This document shows, in pieces, positions 30,030 to 39,734 of a stretch of DNA of 64,000 nt. The notes under the pieces are model-generated. The model ran no database searches. It worked only from the letters and a program-made list of their open reading frames with translations, and was not told the DNA's origin. The stretch's first letter is position 1, and every line of letters begins with the position of its first letter. The translations under genes were made by a program, and so were the position numbers. The stretch comes from Gordonia asplenii (GTDB lineage Bacteria > Actinomycetota > Actinomycetes > Mycobacteriales > Mycobacteriaceae), in assembly GCF_012933505.1 (NCBI RefSeq), contig NZ_JABBNB010000005.1, positions 1-64,000 on the forward strand, given 5' to 3'.

Positions 30030-30994
30030 TGATGTCGGTCAACAAGGAATTGGGGATCAACGTCGTGACGTTCGCGGTGGTGATCGCGACCTGCGGGCTG
30101 TATCTGGCCGTCGGGGTATATCGCTGGAATCCGCTGACCGAGTACTCCACCGTCTCGATGCATCTGACGAATACCGATCTGGTGCTCGGCGGAACCGGGG
30201 TATTCGTCGACGGGGTTCGAGTCGGTGAAGTCTCGACCGTGAATGTCACACCGACCGGTGCCGATGTCACCCTGCGATATCCGAAGGAACAGCAGATCTC
30301 GCGCGATGCCAGCGTCGAGATCAGCATGCAGTCGGCACTCGGCGAGCCATACATCAACTTCGTGTCCGGTTCCGGCAACGGCCCCTATCTCGTCGACGGT
30401 GAACGCATCGCGGCGCAGCAATTGGTGCAGCCCGAGTCGATTCCCGGGATATTCGATCTGATCAACAATCTGTCGTCGGCGCTGGCGGCCGACCCGATGG
30501 CGTCGTTGTTGAGGACCGTGTGGCAGGCGCTCGACGGCACCGATCAGGCGCTCGGACAGATCAGCGACGGAAGCCGACTGATCGCCGGGGTGCTGCTGTC
30601 GCGATCCACTCAACTGCGCACGATGTTCGCCAACACGCAGCGCTACACCGGCGATCTCGGCTGGCTGATCGCTGCCGCGCCGCAACTCGGCACCGGTCTG
30701 GGACGCACCATGACCAGCGTCGGCAATGTGTTGCCCGTTCTGGAGCGGGTCGTCGACGGCTCGGACTTCGCCAAGAACCTGCCGATCATCGACCCCTTCC
30801 TGGCGCGATTGCACGAGTACCTCGCGAAGATCATTCCGCCGACGATGGACGCCGTCGGGCCCCTGATGCCGATCGCTACCGCACTGAATCAGACTCTGCC
30901 GCAAGTGAATGTGAGCCAACTGTTGTCCAATGCGCTACAGATGTTCGGGACCGACGGAGCCGCTCGACTGGTCGTGACGGTGCCGCCGAAATGA
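30029..30994 (+). CDS. mceF: MceF-position protein (MCE/MlaD family)
   Basis: Protein of 321 residues: N-terminal helix (about 9-29), MCE domain ('LGGTGVFVDGVRVGEVSTVN', about 40-125), then a helical region without the Pro-rich tail seen in some MceF proteins. The ATG shares one base with the mceE stop (TGATG); a second ATG follows at once. Overlaps the mas gene by four bases. Confidence 0.89.
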   Translation: MMSVNKELGINVVTFAVVIATCGLYLAVGVYRWNPLTEYSTVSMHLTNTDLVLGGTGVFVDGVRVGEVSTVNVTPTGADVTLRYPKEQQISRDASVEISMQSALGEPYINFVSGSGNGPYLVDGERIAAQQLVQPESIPGIFDLINNLSSALAADPMASLLRTVWQALDGTDQALGQISDGSRLIAGVLLSRSTQLRTMFANTQRYTGDLGWLIAAAPQLGTGLGRTMTSVGNVLPVLERVVDGSDFAKNLPIIDPFLARLHEYLAKIIPPTMDAVGPLMPIATALNQTLPQVNVSQLLSNALQMFGTDGAARLVVTVPPK

Positions 30995-31821
30995 CGACGA
31001 CAGACGAGACGACACCCGCTGCGAATCAAGGAGAGACCGACGTGATGACCGACGAGACGACCACCGACGCGGTGTCAGGGGAGCCGGTGTCGGAGGAGCC
31101 GGCGTCGAGCGACGATGCGACGACGAAAGCGGCGCCGGCGAAGGGCGCCTCGCCGGTGCGCAAGACGGCCGCGAAGAATCCCGTTCGACGCCCCGCGGCG
31201 AGCACCCCGGTCAAAGCGCCTCGGCAGGTCACCCTGTCGGTCCGTTCGATCGTCGCCTCGGTGGTGCTGATCGCCCTGGTCGTGGCGCTCGGTGTCTTCC
31301 TCGTCCGCGACATCTCCGCGCGCAAGGACCTCAACGACCTGCGCGCCGACGTCGCCGATCGCGCCGCGGCCGAGAACGTCGCCGGAAAGTACGCGGTAAA
31401 CGCCGCCACCCTCGACTACCGCGACCTCACACCATGGATCGCCAACATGAAGAAGGGCGTCAGCCCCGACCTGCAGAAACAGTACGACCTCATCGGCCAG
31501 ACGATGGACCAGGTTCTCACCCCGCTGCGCATGCAGACGACCGCCGACCTGATCGTGGCGAAGACGGTCAGCACCTCCGGCGACATCTTCCGGGTGCAGG
31601 CCGTCGTCGACGTGAACACCAAGTCGGTGCAGACACCCAACGGCAGCAATACCACCGCCACCTACACGCTGACCCTGGACCGCTCGAAGGACTGGATGAT
31701 CACGTCGGTCGGCGATCCGACGTCGGCGATTCCGCAGGCGATCGGCGGCACGACCACCACGCCGACGCCGAGTTCTGTCGCACCGTCGCCGGCGCCCGCG
31801 TCGACACCGGCGGGTGGCTGA
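30991..31821 (+). CDS. Mce-associated membrane protein (Mas)
   Basis: Protein of 276 residues. A long Thr/Glu/Ala/Pro/Lys-rich N-terminus (residues 1-80) precedes one membrane helix (about 87-108) and a VirB8-like outward domain; the C-terminus is Thr/Pro/Ser-rich. Mas proteins stabilise Mce complexes in mycobacteria. The ATG at 30991 overlaps the mceF stop (ATGA); the longer frame lies inside mceF. A second ATG (MTDETTTDAV) at 31045 is possible. yrbEA follows directly. Confidence 0.85.
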   Translation: MTTTDETTPAANQGETDVMTDETTTDAVSGEPVSEEPASSDDATTKAAPAKGASPVRKTAAKNPVRRPAASTPVKAPRQVTLSVRSIVASVVLIALVVALGVFLVRDISARKDLNDLRADVADRAAAENVAGKYAVNAATLDYRDLTPWIANMKKGVSPDLQKQYDLIGQTMDQVLTPLRMQTTADLIVAKTVSTSGDIFRVQAVVDVNTKSVQTPNGSNTTATYTLTLDRSKDWMITSVGDPTSAIPQAIGGTTTTPTPSSVAPSPAPASTPAGG

Positions 31822-31822
31822 C

Positions 31823-32665
31823 ATGACCGCCGCAGCGGTTTCGGCGGGACCGTCGGTCGGGTCGGTTCTGAAGAAGAACCTCCGGTCCAACGCACTGGGT
31901 CCAGTGCAGACGCTGGGCCGCACCTTCCACCTCGCCGCAACCGCCGTCGCCACGCTGCTGATCGACATCTTCCGGTGGCGGGTGAAGATGAAGGAAGCGG
32001 TCTTTCAGGCTTGGTACATGGTGAGCGTCACGGCGGTTCCGGCTTTCCTGATGGCCATCCCGTTCGGGGTCATCGTGACCGTCCAGATCGGCAACGTCAT
32101 CAATCAGCTCGGGGCACAGTCACTTCTCGGTGCCGGGTCGGGTTTCGCGGTGATCCAGCAGGCCGCGCCGCTGGCCTCGGGAATGTTGCTCGGTGGTGCC
32201 GGGGCGTCGGCGATCGCGGCGGATCTGGGAGCGCGCACCGTGCGCGAGGAGATCGACGCCATGCGCGTCATGGGCATCGACCCGATCCAGCGGCTCGTGG
32301 TGCCGCGCATCATCGCCTCGGTGGTCGTGGCGCCGCTGCTGGCACTGTTCATCGTGTTGGTCGGCGTGATCTCGGCGTTCTATCTGTCGATCACCCTGCA
32401 GGGCGTCGGTCCGGGCAGCTACTGGCAGTCGTTCGGTGCATTCGCGTCGGTGCGCGACCTGCTCTTCGCGCTGGTGAAGGCCATGATCTTCGGCTTCATG
32501 ATCTCGGTCATCGGATGCCAGCGCGGTCTGGAAGCGCGGGGCGGACCGCGCGGCGTCGCCGACGGAGTGAACGCGACGGTCGTCGTGTCGACCGTCGCGA
32601 TCATCATCGTCAACATGCTGCTGACGCTGGTCTACACCGTCTTCTTCCCCATGCAGCTGGGGTGA
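31823..32665 (+). CDS. yrbEA: YrbEA-type permease, displaced to the end of the mce operon
   Basis: MlaE-type permease of about 280 residues with several membrane helices. The core 'LGGAGASAIAADLGARTVRE' and 'EEIDAMRVMGIDPIQRLVVP' is that of YrbEA proteins, and 'VIGCQRGLEARGGPRGVADG' matches as well. It supplies the second permease subunit that the operon start lacks. The ATG at 23-base-level spacing from the mas stop is at 31823; a GTG at 31814 overlaps the mas stop. Its placement after mas, rather than before yrbEB, makes the operon a circular permutation of the usual order. Confidence 0.9.
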   Translation: MTAAAVSAGPSVGSVLKKNLRSNALGPVQTLGRTFHLAATAVATLLIDIFRWRVKMKEAVFQAWYMVSVTAVPAFLMAIPFGVIVTVQIGNVINQLGAQSLLGAGSGFAVIQQAAPLASGMLLGGAGASAIAADLGARTVREEIDAMRVMGIDPIQRLVVPRIIASVVVAPLLALFIVLVGVISAFYLSITLQGVGPGSYWQSFGAFASVRDLLFALVKAMIFGFMISVIGCQRGLEARGGPRGVADGVNATVVVSTVAIIIVNMLLTLVYTVFFPMQLG

Positions 32666-32674
32666 GTGTCGCCG

Positions 32675-34744
32675 CTACTTCGCCAGCTGCTCCCATAGGA
32701 ATTCGTACGCCAGCGACGTCATGAAGGCGGCCTGTTTGTTGTCGGCCGCGCCGCCGTGGCCGCCTTCGATGTTCTCGTAGTAGAGCGGGTGGTTGCCCAT
32801 TTCTTCAAGTCGCGCAACGAGTTTGCGGGCGTGTCCGGGGTGCACGCGGTCATCGCGGGTCGACGTCGTGACCAGAATCGCGGGGTAGTCGACGTCGGCG
32901 ACGATGTTCTGATACGGCGAGAAGGGGCGGATGAACTCCCATTCCTCCGGGTTGTCGGGGTCGCCGTACTCGGCCATCCACGACGCTCCGGCGAGCAACT
33001 TGTGATAGCGGCGCATGTCGATCAGCGGCACCTGGCAGACGAGCGCCCCGAACAGTTCGGGGTAGCGGGTCAGCATGACGCCCATCAGCAGCCCGCCGTT
33101 CGAGCCGCCCTGCGCGCCGAGTTGTTCCACCGTGGTGATGCCGTCGGCGACGAGTGCCCGCGCGACCGCGGCGAAGTCCTCGTACACCTTGTGGCGTCCC
33201 GCTTTCACCGCCTGGGTGTGCCAGCTCGGCCCGTATTCTCCACCGCCGCGGATGTTGGCGATGACGTAGGTCCCGCCGAGCTGCACCCAGTTGCGCCCCG
33301 ACACCGCCGAATACCCCGGCACAAGCGCGTTCTGGAACCCGCCGTAGCCGTAGAGCAGGGTCGGACCGGGCCCGACGTCGGAGCGGCGGACGAGGAAATA
33401 CGGAATCTGGGTGCCGTCGTCCGACGTCGCGAACCGCTGCTCGACGACGACGTCGGTGGCGTCGTACTGGGCGGGAGCCTGTTTGATCGCCGCGACCGAC
33501 CCCGCCGAGGTGTCGCCGTGCAGGAATGTCGGCGGAAGCGTGAAAGTGCTTGCGTTCAAGAAGATTTCGTCGCTGACATCGGGGTCGACGTCGTAGACGG
33601 TGACGGTGGCGAACGGCGGAATGCCGGCCAATTCCACCGGAGCCCAGTCGCCGAGGGTGCGCACGTCCAGCTGCGTCCGCACGTCGTGCAGGGTGGTCAT
33701 GATCAGGTGGGAACGCGTGCAGACGAAAGCGGCCAGGCTCGTGTGGTCGTCGGGCGTGAACAGCACGGTTGCGCTGCGATCGCCCGCCAGATAGGCGCCG
33801 TAGTCGAAGACGATCAGTGTGCCCGGCGCGTAGGTGGCGTCGTCGAGCTGCCACTGCGAGCGGGGCAGCACGAACAGCCAGTTGTTGCGAATCCCCGCGA
33901 CGGCATCGGTGGGCACGTCGACCAGGATCAGCTCGTCGCCGCGGATCTCGTACATTTCTGAGTTGTAGAAATCTGTTGAGCGCGAAGCGAAATGGCGTTC
34001 GTAACCGGGCGTGTCGTCGAAGCTGGCGCCCACCGAGACATCGTTGGTGGTACCGCTGAAAACGATCGGTGCGTCGTCCAGCGACGTGCCGCGGACCCAC
34101 TTCTTCATGATCCGCGGATACCCGGAGTCGGTCATCGAGCCGGTGCCGTCGGGTTGTTCGCCGAAGTCGGTGCCGACGTAGACGGAGTCGACGTCGATCC
34201 ACCCGATACGTGACTTGTTCTCCGGCAGGTAGAAGCCGCCGTCGGCGGGGTCCACCCAGCTGCGGGTGACGAGGTCGAACTCGCGGATGACCGTCGCATC
34301 GGCACCCCCGCGTGACAGCGAGACCAGCGCATGCCGGTATTGGCCGTCCGGGTCGTCGCCGGGCAACAGCGTCGAGCGCAGCACGGTGCCGCCGCCCCAC
34401 ACCCAGTTCTCCTCTTCCGCGCGAGAAAGTTCGTCGACGTCGATGATGACGTCCCACTCCGGTGCGTCGGTGCGGTAGGACTCCAACGTCGTTCGGCGCC
34501 ACAGGCCCTTCGGATTCGCCGCGTCGCGCCAGAAGTTGTACAGATAGGCGCCGCGCCGCGAGACGTACGGGATGCGGTCGTCGGAATCGAGGATCTCCAG
34601 CGTCTGAGACTGCATGTCGGCGAAGCGTTGCGATCCGGTCAGCGCGGCGACGGTGGGGTCGTTGTGCGCGCGGACCCAGGCCAGCGCGTCGTCGCCGGTG
34701 ACGTCTTCGAGCCAGAGGTAGGGGTCGTCTGCGGTGGTGGTCAC
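32675..34744 (-). CDS. Prolyl oligopeptidase family serine peptidase (S9A)
   Basis: Peptidase of 689 residues that cleaves short peptides, often after Pro. The C-terminal hydrolase domain holds Ser548 (GGSNGG), Asp631 (TRDDRVHPGH) and His663 (EGGHGGA); the N-terminal part is the seven-bladed propeller that limits substrate size. No signal peptide is seen. The M. tuberculosis counterpart, from memory, is Rv0457c, which lies in the same order relative to groEL2 and lpdC. It converges on the mce operon with only nine bases between stops. Confidence 0.92.
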   Translation of the reverse strand: MTTTADDPYLWLEDVTGDDALAWVRAHNDPTVAALTGSQRFADMQSQTLEILDSDDRIPYVSRRGAYLYNFWRDAANPKGLWRRTTLESYRTDAPEWDVIIDVDELSRAEEENWVWGGGTVLRSTLLPGDDPDGQYRHALVSLSRGGADATVIREFDLVTRSWVDPADGGFYLPENKSRIGWIDVDSVYVGTDFGEQPDGTGSMTDSGYPRIMKKWVRGTSLDDAPIVFSGTTNDVSVGASFDDTPGYERHFASRSTDFYNSEMYEIRGDELILVDVPTDAVAGIRNNWLFVLPRSQWQLDDATYAPGTLIVFDYGAYLAGDRSATVLFTPDDHTSLAAFVCTRSHLIMTTLHDVRTQLDVRTLGDWAPVELAGIPPFATVTVYDVDPDVSDEIFLNASTFTLPPTFLHGDTSAGSVAAIKQAPAQYDATDVVVEQRFATSDDGTQIPYFLVRRSDVGPGPTLLYGYGGFQNALVPGYSAVSGRNWVQLGGTYVIANIRGGGEYGPSWHTQAVKAGRHKVYEDFAAVARALVADGITTVEQLGAQGGSNGGLLMGVMLTRYPELFGALVCQVPLIDMRRYHKLLAGASWMAEYGDPDNPEEWEFIRPFSPYQNIVADVDYPAILVTTSTRDDRVHPGHARKLVARLEEMGNHPLYYENIEGGHGGAADNKQAAFMTSLAYEFLWEQLAK

Positions 34745-34817
34745 TCGGTCGACAATACTGCGCCGAGTGCCACCGGATCGGGAACCTCACCCGTTCGAAT
34801 GGGGCAGCGCGTTGCGG

Positions 34818-35375
34818 TTACGGCGCCGACAGACCCGCGATGACGAATCCGCGAAGTGCCGCCACCGCGTCGTCGGACAATGGGGCGTCGGTGCGGCTGA
34901 AACTGCGCATCAGCAGGTCGAAGGCGAGCGCCCAGCGACGCCGGGCGAGTGCCGCGTCGACGTGGGTGAGCAGCGCGCTCCAGGTGTCGAGGGTGAACCA
35001 CCGGCCGTGCCAACTGGACTGATCGGCATCGTCGACGACGCGCGCCAGCAGGCGCAGATACAGGCGACCGTTCGGTTGCGCGTTGAGCTCGAGGAAGGGG
35101 GCGAGGATGGCGTCGACGACTTCGGTCACCGACGGATCGGCTCCGAGTGCTTCGAGGGGTTGTGCCCAGTAGGGCGCGAGGCGCTCGTTGAGCAGTGCGA
35201 CGACGAGGTCTTCCTTCGTGCCGAAGTGGTAGTGCACCGCTGCGACGTTCGCGTGTGCCGCGCCGCAGATCGATCGCACCGACACCGCGTCGTACGGGGC
35301 GTCGGCGAGCAACTCCTCGGCGCATTGCAACAGGCGATCACGCGTGCTCACGGCGGTGGAGGTCATGGGGATCAT
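34818..35375 (-). CDS. TetR-family regulator
   Basis: Repressor of about 185 residues with the TetR helix-turn-helix ('[20 protein letters not shown]', '[17 protein letters not shown]') and a C-terminal domain of the CerR/PsrA-like type (my best guess). Two close ATGs (35375, 35366) are possible; the frame further upstream is Arg-rich and not helix-forming, so I left it out. It is divergent from lpd, 130 bases away. Confidence 0.8.
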   Translation of the reverse strand: MIPMTSTAVSTRDRLLQCAEELLADAPYDAVSVRSICGAAHANVAAVHYHFGTKEDLVVALLNERLAPYWAQPLEALGADPSVTEVVDAILAPFLELNAQPNGRLYLRLLARVVDDADQSSWHGRWFTLDTWSALLTHVDAALARRRWALAFDLLMRSFSRTDAPLSDDAVAALRGFVIAGLSAP

Positions 35376-35505
35376 CAAACCACATGCCCAACAGCGATTG
35401 AAGCGTCGATTGAATCGGGGTTCGGGGCCCGTCCGCACGAGATGCTACCGACGGGTACCCCGGGACCTGCTGCGACGCCCGCGCGCGAAGACTAGTCTGA
35501 CCATC

Positions 35506-36891
35506 GTGTCAGAACACTTCGAAACAGTTGTCCTCGGTGCAGGTCCAGGTGGGTACGTAGCCGCGATCCGGGCGGCCCAGTTGGGTCAGAAAACCGCAGT
35601 CATCGAAGAGAAGTACTGGGGAGGTGTGTGCCTCAACGTCGGCTGTATTCCGTCGAAAGCGTTGCTGCGCAACGCCGAACTGGCGCACATCTTCAATCAT
35701 CAGGCGTCGACCTTCGGTATGTCGGGGAGCGTGAGCTTCGACTTCGGAGCCGCCTTCGACCGCAGTCGCAAGGTCTCCGAGGGCATCGTCAAGGGTGTCC
35801 ACTTCCTGATGAAGAAGAACAAGATCACCGAGATCGACGGCTACGGGGTGTTCAAGGACGCCAAGACGATCACGGTAGGCGACCGTGAGATCACCTTCGA
35901 CAACGTCATCATCGACACCGGCTCGACCGTCAAACTGCTGCCCGGCGTCGAATTGTCCGACAATGTCGTGACCTACGAGACGCAGATCCTCACCCGCGAA
36001 CTGCCGTCGTCGATCGTCATCGTCGGCGCGGGCGCCATCGGCATGGAGTTCGGCTACGTGCTCGCCAACTACGGCGTCGACGTCACCATCGTCGAGTTCC
36101 TCGACCGTGTGCTCCCCAACGAGGACAAGGACGTCTCCAAGGAGATCGCCAAGCAGTACAAGAAGCTCGGCGTCAAGGTTCTCACCTCGACCAAGGTGCA
36201 GTCGGTGACCGACAACGGATCGTCGGTCACCGTGAGATACATCGACGCCAAGGACCAGCCCGGTGAGATCAGCGTCGACAAGGTGCTCATGTCGGTCGGC
36301 TTCGCCCCGCGGGTCACCGGCTTCGGACTGGAGAACACGGGTGTGGAGCTGACCGAGCGTGGCGCCATCGCCATCGACGACTTCATGCGCACCAACGTGG
36401 CCGGCATCTACGCGATCGGCGACGTGACCGCGAAGCTGCAGCTCGCGCACGTCGCCGAGGCGCAGGGCGTCGTCGCGGCCGAGACGATCTCCGGTGCCGA
36501 GACGATGGCGCTCGGTGACTATCGGATGATGCCGCGGGCCACCTTCTGTCAGCCGCAGGTGGCGTCGTTCGGCCTCACCGAAGAACAGGCGAAGGCCGAG
36601 GGCTACGACGTCAAGGTCTCGACGTTCCCGTTCTCCGCCAACGGCAAGGCGCAGGGTCTCGCGGAGACCGCGGGCTTCGTCAAGCTGATCACCGACGGTG
36701 CGAACGACGAACTGATCGGCGGGCACCTCGTCGGCGACAACGTCTCCGAGATGCTGCCCGAGCTGACCCTCGCCCAGAAGTGGGATCTGACCGCGAAAGA
36801 GTTGGCGCGCAACGTCCATACTCACCCGACCATGTCCGAGGCGCTGCAGGAGACCTTCCACGGCGCCATCGGCCACATGATCAACCTCTGA
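35506..36891 (+). CDS. lpd: Dihydrolipoyl dehydrogenase
   Basis: Flavoenzyme of 461 residues, the E3 part of pyruvate and other 2-oxo-acid dehydrogenase complexes; in mycobacteria it also serves antioxidant defence through DlaT. Seen: FAD-binding [10 protein letters not shown], the redox disulfide GGVCLNVGC (Cys42 and Cys47), NAD-binding [10 protein letters not shown], and the C-terminal His/Glu region [10 protein letters not shown]. The GTG at 35506 gives the normal length; TAGTCT seven bases upstream suggests a leaderless transcript. It corresponds to lpdC (Rv0462) in position. Confidence 0.95.
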   Translation: MSEHFETVVLGAGPGGYVAAIRAAQLGQKTAVIEEKYWGGVCLNVGCIPSKALLRNAELAHIFNHQASTFGMSGSVSFDFGAAFDRSRKVSEGIVKGVHFLMKKNKITEIDGYGVFKDAKTITVGDREITFDNVIIDTGSTVKLLPGVELSDNVVTYETQILTRELPSSIVIVGAGAIGMEFGYVLANYGVDVTIVEFLDRVLPNEDKDVSKEIAKQYKKLGVKVLTSTKVQSVTDNGSSVTVRYIDAKDQPGEISVDKVLMSVGFAPRVTGFGLENTGVELTERGAIAIDDFMRTNVAGIYAIGDVTAKLQLAHVAEAQGVVAAETISGAETMALGDYRMMPRATFCQPQVASFGLTEEQAKAEGYDVKVSTFPFSANGKAQGLAETAGFVKLITDGANDELIGGHLVGDNVSEMLPELTLAQKWDLTAKELARNVHTHPTMSEALQETFHGAIGHMINL

Positions 36892-37781
36892 GTTCCCCAC
36901 TGGCAGGTTCGACGCCGAGAACTCGCGACTGGACGCCGCCGTGGCCCCTGGACATCGGGGCCACGGTCGGCGTCCATCGTCGTGGTGGGGGTGACCCGGC
37001 TTTCCGGGTCGACGCCGGGGGAGCGATCACCCGGGCGAGTCACACACCGGACGGTCCGGGGACGTTGCGGATCACGGCGTCGTCGGGCGTGGTGACCGGA
37101 ACGGCGTGGGGGCCGGGTGGCGTCTGGATGCTCGATCAACTACCGGATCTGCTTGGCGCACAAGATGATCCGAGTCTGGTGCCGTCGGGAAATCCGATCG
37201 TCGACGACTTGGTCCGACGGTCGAGGGGATTTCGGATCGGGCGCAGCGACCGGGTGTGGGAGGCGCTGGCGGCGTCGATCCTGGAACAGAAGGTCGTCGG
37301 GGCCGAAGCGTGGCGGGCGTGGCGGTATCTGGTGCGCAGATTCGGGGAGCCGGCGCCCGGCGTCGACGGGCTGTGGGTGCCGCCGCCGCGTGCGGTGTGG
37401 GCCGACATCCCGAACTGGGACTGGCATCGCAGCGGTGCCGAACCGGTACGGATGCGCACGATTCGCGGGGCGTCGAGCGTCGACGTCGAGCGGCACGCCG
37501 ACCGGCTGACGGTGCTGCGCGGCGTCGGACCGTGGACCGAGGCCGAGGTGCGGGCCCGCGCCGTCGGCGACCCCGACGCCGTGCCGGTTGGCGACTTCCA
37601 CATCCCCAACGTCGTGGGGCACGCACTGATCGGCGAGCGCATCGACGATGCACGGATGCTGGAGTTGTTGGAACCCTTTGCGGGACAGCGGGGTCGGGTG
37701 ATCCGGCTCATCGAGCGGTACGGTCCGCGGCCGCAACGTCGGGGACACCGGATGTCGGTGCGCGACTATCGGGGGATCTGA
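36888..37781 (+). CDS. AlkA-like DNA-3-methyladenine glycosylase (HhH-GPD)
   Basis: Base-excision repair enzyme of roughly 297 residues. A helix-hairpin-helix-GPD core is clear: '[20 protein letters not shown]', the hairpin '[20 protein letters not shown]', and the Asp-bearing '[10 protein letters not shown]'. The start is uncertain. The only canonical starts before the conserved N-terminus are a GTG at 36780, deep inside lpd, while a CTG at 36888 makes a CTGA overlap with the lpd stop, like the GTGA and ATGA couplings elsewhere in the window. I list the CTG. Function rests on the domain; the exact lesions removed are unknown. Confidence 0.8.
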   Translation: MSSPLAGSTPRTRDWTPPWPLDIGATVGVHRRGGGDPAFRVDAGGAITRASHTPDGPGTLRITASSGVVTGTAWGPGGVWMLDQLPDLLGAQDDPSLVPSGNPIVDDLVRRSRGFRIGRSDRVWEALAASILEQKVVGAEAWRAWRYLVRRFGEPAPGVDGLWVPPPRAVWADIPNWDWHRSGAEPVRMRTIRGASSVDVERHADRLTVLRGVGPWTEAEVRARAVGDPDAVPVGDFHIPNVVGHALIGERIDDARMLELLEPFAGQRGRVIRLIERYGPRPQRRGHRMSVRDYRGI

Positions 37782-37785
37782 GTGG

Positions 37786-38100
37786 TCAGTGCAGCGCCTT
37801 CAGGCCGATGACACACCCCACGATCCCGACGATGAACAGGATCTTCAACCACGACGCCGACTCGCCGCCGGTGGCCATCGCATAGGTCACGGTGAGGGCG
37901 GCGCCGATGCCGACCCACACGGCATACGACGTTCCGGTCGGCAGGGTGCGCATGGCGTAGGCCAGGCCGCTCATCGACAGAATCAGGGCGACACCGAAGA
38001 CGATCGACGGGATGGGGCGGGTGATGCCGTCGGACTTACCGAGGGCGGTGGCCCAAACGGCTTCCAACACACCGGAAACGACGAGAACGATCCATGCCAT
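37786..38100 (-). CDS. SMR-family transporter, SugE/Gdx-like (guanidinium exporter type)
   Basis: Small multidrug-resistance protein of 104 residues with four membrane helices. The conserved Glu in 'SGVLEAVWATALGKSDGITR' and 'YAVWVGIGAALT', 'GESASWLKI' match the SugE/Gdx branch, now known to export guanidinium with proton antiport. SMR proteins work as dimers. The ATG at 38100 follows GCAGGAG; a GTG nine bases upstream is less likely. No guanidine riboswitch was recognised upstream. Confidence 0.87.
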   Translation of the reverse strand: MAWIVLVVSGVLEAVWATALGKSDGITRPIPSIVFGVALILSMSGLAYAMRTLPTGTSYAVWVGIGAALTVTYAMATGGESASWLKILFIVGIVGCVIGLKALH

Positions 38101-38162
38101 TGCACACACTCCTGCACCGTCTTTGCATCGGTCGGGTACGGTGCGCTCGTCCGTTTGTCATC

Positions 38163-38177
38163 GTTGACGTCGTCAAC
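38163..38177. promoter_or_regulatory. 15-bp palindrome upstream of the SMR gene
   Basis: GTTGAC-GTC-GTCAAC, a perfect inverted repeat with a 3-base centre, 63-77 bases before the SMR start codon. It may be an operator. It also lies just before the 3' end of the rhomboid-like gene. Confidence 0.4.
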
Positions 38178-38927
38178 CTAGCACGCTCGACGAACCGGTG
38201 AGACCTCTGGTGAGGAGTGTCTCCATCGTCGGATGAGCCGGCGGACGGTAACCGCCGGGTCCCATTGGTCGTCGGTCTTCCCACGTACCACCGGATAGCA
38301 GGCGAGGCCGATCAACACCGACGAGAAGTGGCCCAGCGCAGTGAATGTGGGGGCGACGAGCAGCGGGACCGCATAGCTGACGAGCACTCCGGCCAGGTAG
38401 GCCCACCGCCACGGCCTGGCGATGTGATACGTCAGGACGGCGACGATGGTGGCGAGGAAGTAGCTGACGCCGACGTCCTGGGTGTCGCGCATCGAACCGT
38501 TGGCGATCCCGTCGCGGATCGCCAGCGCGAGTGCGCCTTCGCTGACGAAGGTCGCGATGACGTGCCCGGTGAACCCGATTGCCAGCCAACGGAATGAGCC
38601 GAGCCAACGCTCGGCGGGAGCGTGGAAGATCACGTAGCTGATCGCATAGGGGAACCAGTATGCGGCGTCGCCGCCGCCGTCGAGCCACCAGAGGCTCATC
38701 ACGATGACGCGAAGCGGATCCGTCGTCAGCTGGTCGATGTTGGTCGACCGGTGAACGAGGATCGCATCGAGGAATTGGGGCGACACGGCGTGCTGGACCG
38801 ACGTCGTAGCGAGCAGGACGGCGAGCCAGATGAACGTGAGCGGGGATCGGCGCAGGTATGTCCACACCGTTGTGAATACGCGTCGCCACATAGTGGGATT
38901 GTCGCTCAAGGGTGCTGTCATAGCCAA
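38178..38927 (-). CDS. Rhomboid-like membrane protein
   Basis: Polytopic membrane protein of 249 residues with about six helices. 'DVGVSYFLATIVAVLTYHIA' is in the place of the rhomboid Ser loop, and 'TALGHFSSVLIGLACYPVVR' matches the last helix with its catalytic His. The loop reads GVSYF rather than GxSG, so protease activity is doubtful; mycobacteria carry similar 'rhomboid-like' proteins. A short gap separates it from the ABC permease gene upstream, so it may be the last gene of that transcript. Confidence 0.7.
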   Translation of the reverse strand: MAMTAPLSDNPTMWRRVFTTVWTYLRRSPLTFIWLAVLLATTSVQHAVSPQFLDAILVHRSTNIDQLTTDPLRVIVMSLWWLDGGGDAAYWFPYAISYVIFHAPAERWLGSFRWLAIGFTGHVIATFVSEGALALAIRDGIANGSMRDTQDVGVSYFLATIVAVLTYHIARPWRWAYLAGVLVSYAVPLLVAPTFTALGHFSSVLIGLACYPVVRGKTDDQWDPAVTVRRLIRRWRHSSPEVSPVRRAC

Positions 38928-38930
38928 CGA

Positions 38931-39734
38931 TCATCGTCGACGCCGACTCAGCCGTAGCAGCCCCACCGCGAACACCAGTGCCGAGACCGCCACGAAGAAG
39001 GCCAGCGCGCTATTGCGCGACCACGGGGTCTGCAACGCCAACTCTTGTCCGGTGCCGTATACGCCGTTGAGGAACGGCAGATACGACTGCAGCTGATAAC
39101 CGTTGGGCACCAAGGTGATCGCCGTCTCGACGACGTACATCCAGCCGAGCAGCAGGGCGATCGCCCCCGCCGGGTTGGCGATCACGGCGGCCAGCCCGAT
39201 ACCGAATCCGCAAGCACCGAATCCGTACAGCGGCACCGCCCAGACGAAGCGGAGCCCGGCGTCGGACATCAGCTCGACGCCGCCGTAAACGAGCGGAAAG
39301 GCCCGCGGCAGCGTCAGAAGCGTGCACACCACGAGCGCTGACGACACGACGGCGGTGACCGTCCCGTAGTAGAGCCACCGTGCGATCGGAGCGGTCCACG
39401 ACCGGACATAGCTGAAGCGCTCGAGGTCGTCCGCGGGTTCCCGCATCGCCGACGCCTGGGCGTACGCCGCGGTGATCGCGCCGATGGTCACGGTGAAGGT
39501 GATGATCCAGTAGACCGCGTTGGGCGTGGTGGCCGAGGTGACCTGAATCGATGCCGGATTCGCGCTGGCGGCGCCGATGGCGGCGAACTGTTCGGCCACG
39601 ATCGCAACCGCCATCGTGATCAGCAGCCCGCTCAGTACCGCCGCCGGCACGCCGATCGTCCATACGACGCCGCGCCGACCGCCGGTCCGAATGGACTCGG
39701 CCACCACGGCGGTCGGGATCGTCGACGCCCTCAC
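38931..39734 (-). CDS. ABC-2-type transporter permease
   Basis: Membrane protein of 267 residues with about six helices, laid out like ABC-2 exporters (a long loop near residue 60, then paired helices, with a cluster of Arg at the end). It overlaps the ATPase gene by four bases, so the two form one transporter. Substrate unknown. Confidence 0.8.
   Translation of the reverse strand: MRASTIPTAVVAESIRTGGRRGVVWTIGVPAAVLSGLLITMAVAIVAEQFAAIGAASANPASIQVTSATTPNAVYWIITFTVTIGAITAAYAQASAMREPADDLERFSYVRSWTAPIARWLYYGTVTAVVSSALVVCTLLTLPRAFPLVYGGVELMSDAGLRFVWAVPLYGFGACGFGIGLAAVIANPAGAIALLLGWMYVVETAITLVPNGYQLQSYLPFLNGVYGTGQELALQTPWSRNSALAFFVAVSALVFAVGLLRLSRRRR

Noticed and set aside
38101-38180. Guanidine riboswitch upstream of the SugE/Gdx-like gene.
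   Set aside because: I could not align the conserved guanidine-I core or the paired ACGR hairpins of guanidine-II. Only a 15-base palindrome is visible. A covariance-model search would settle it.
38178-38927. Active rhomboid protease.
   Set aside because: The Ser loop is GVSYF rather than GxSG. I list it as rhomboid-like only.
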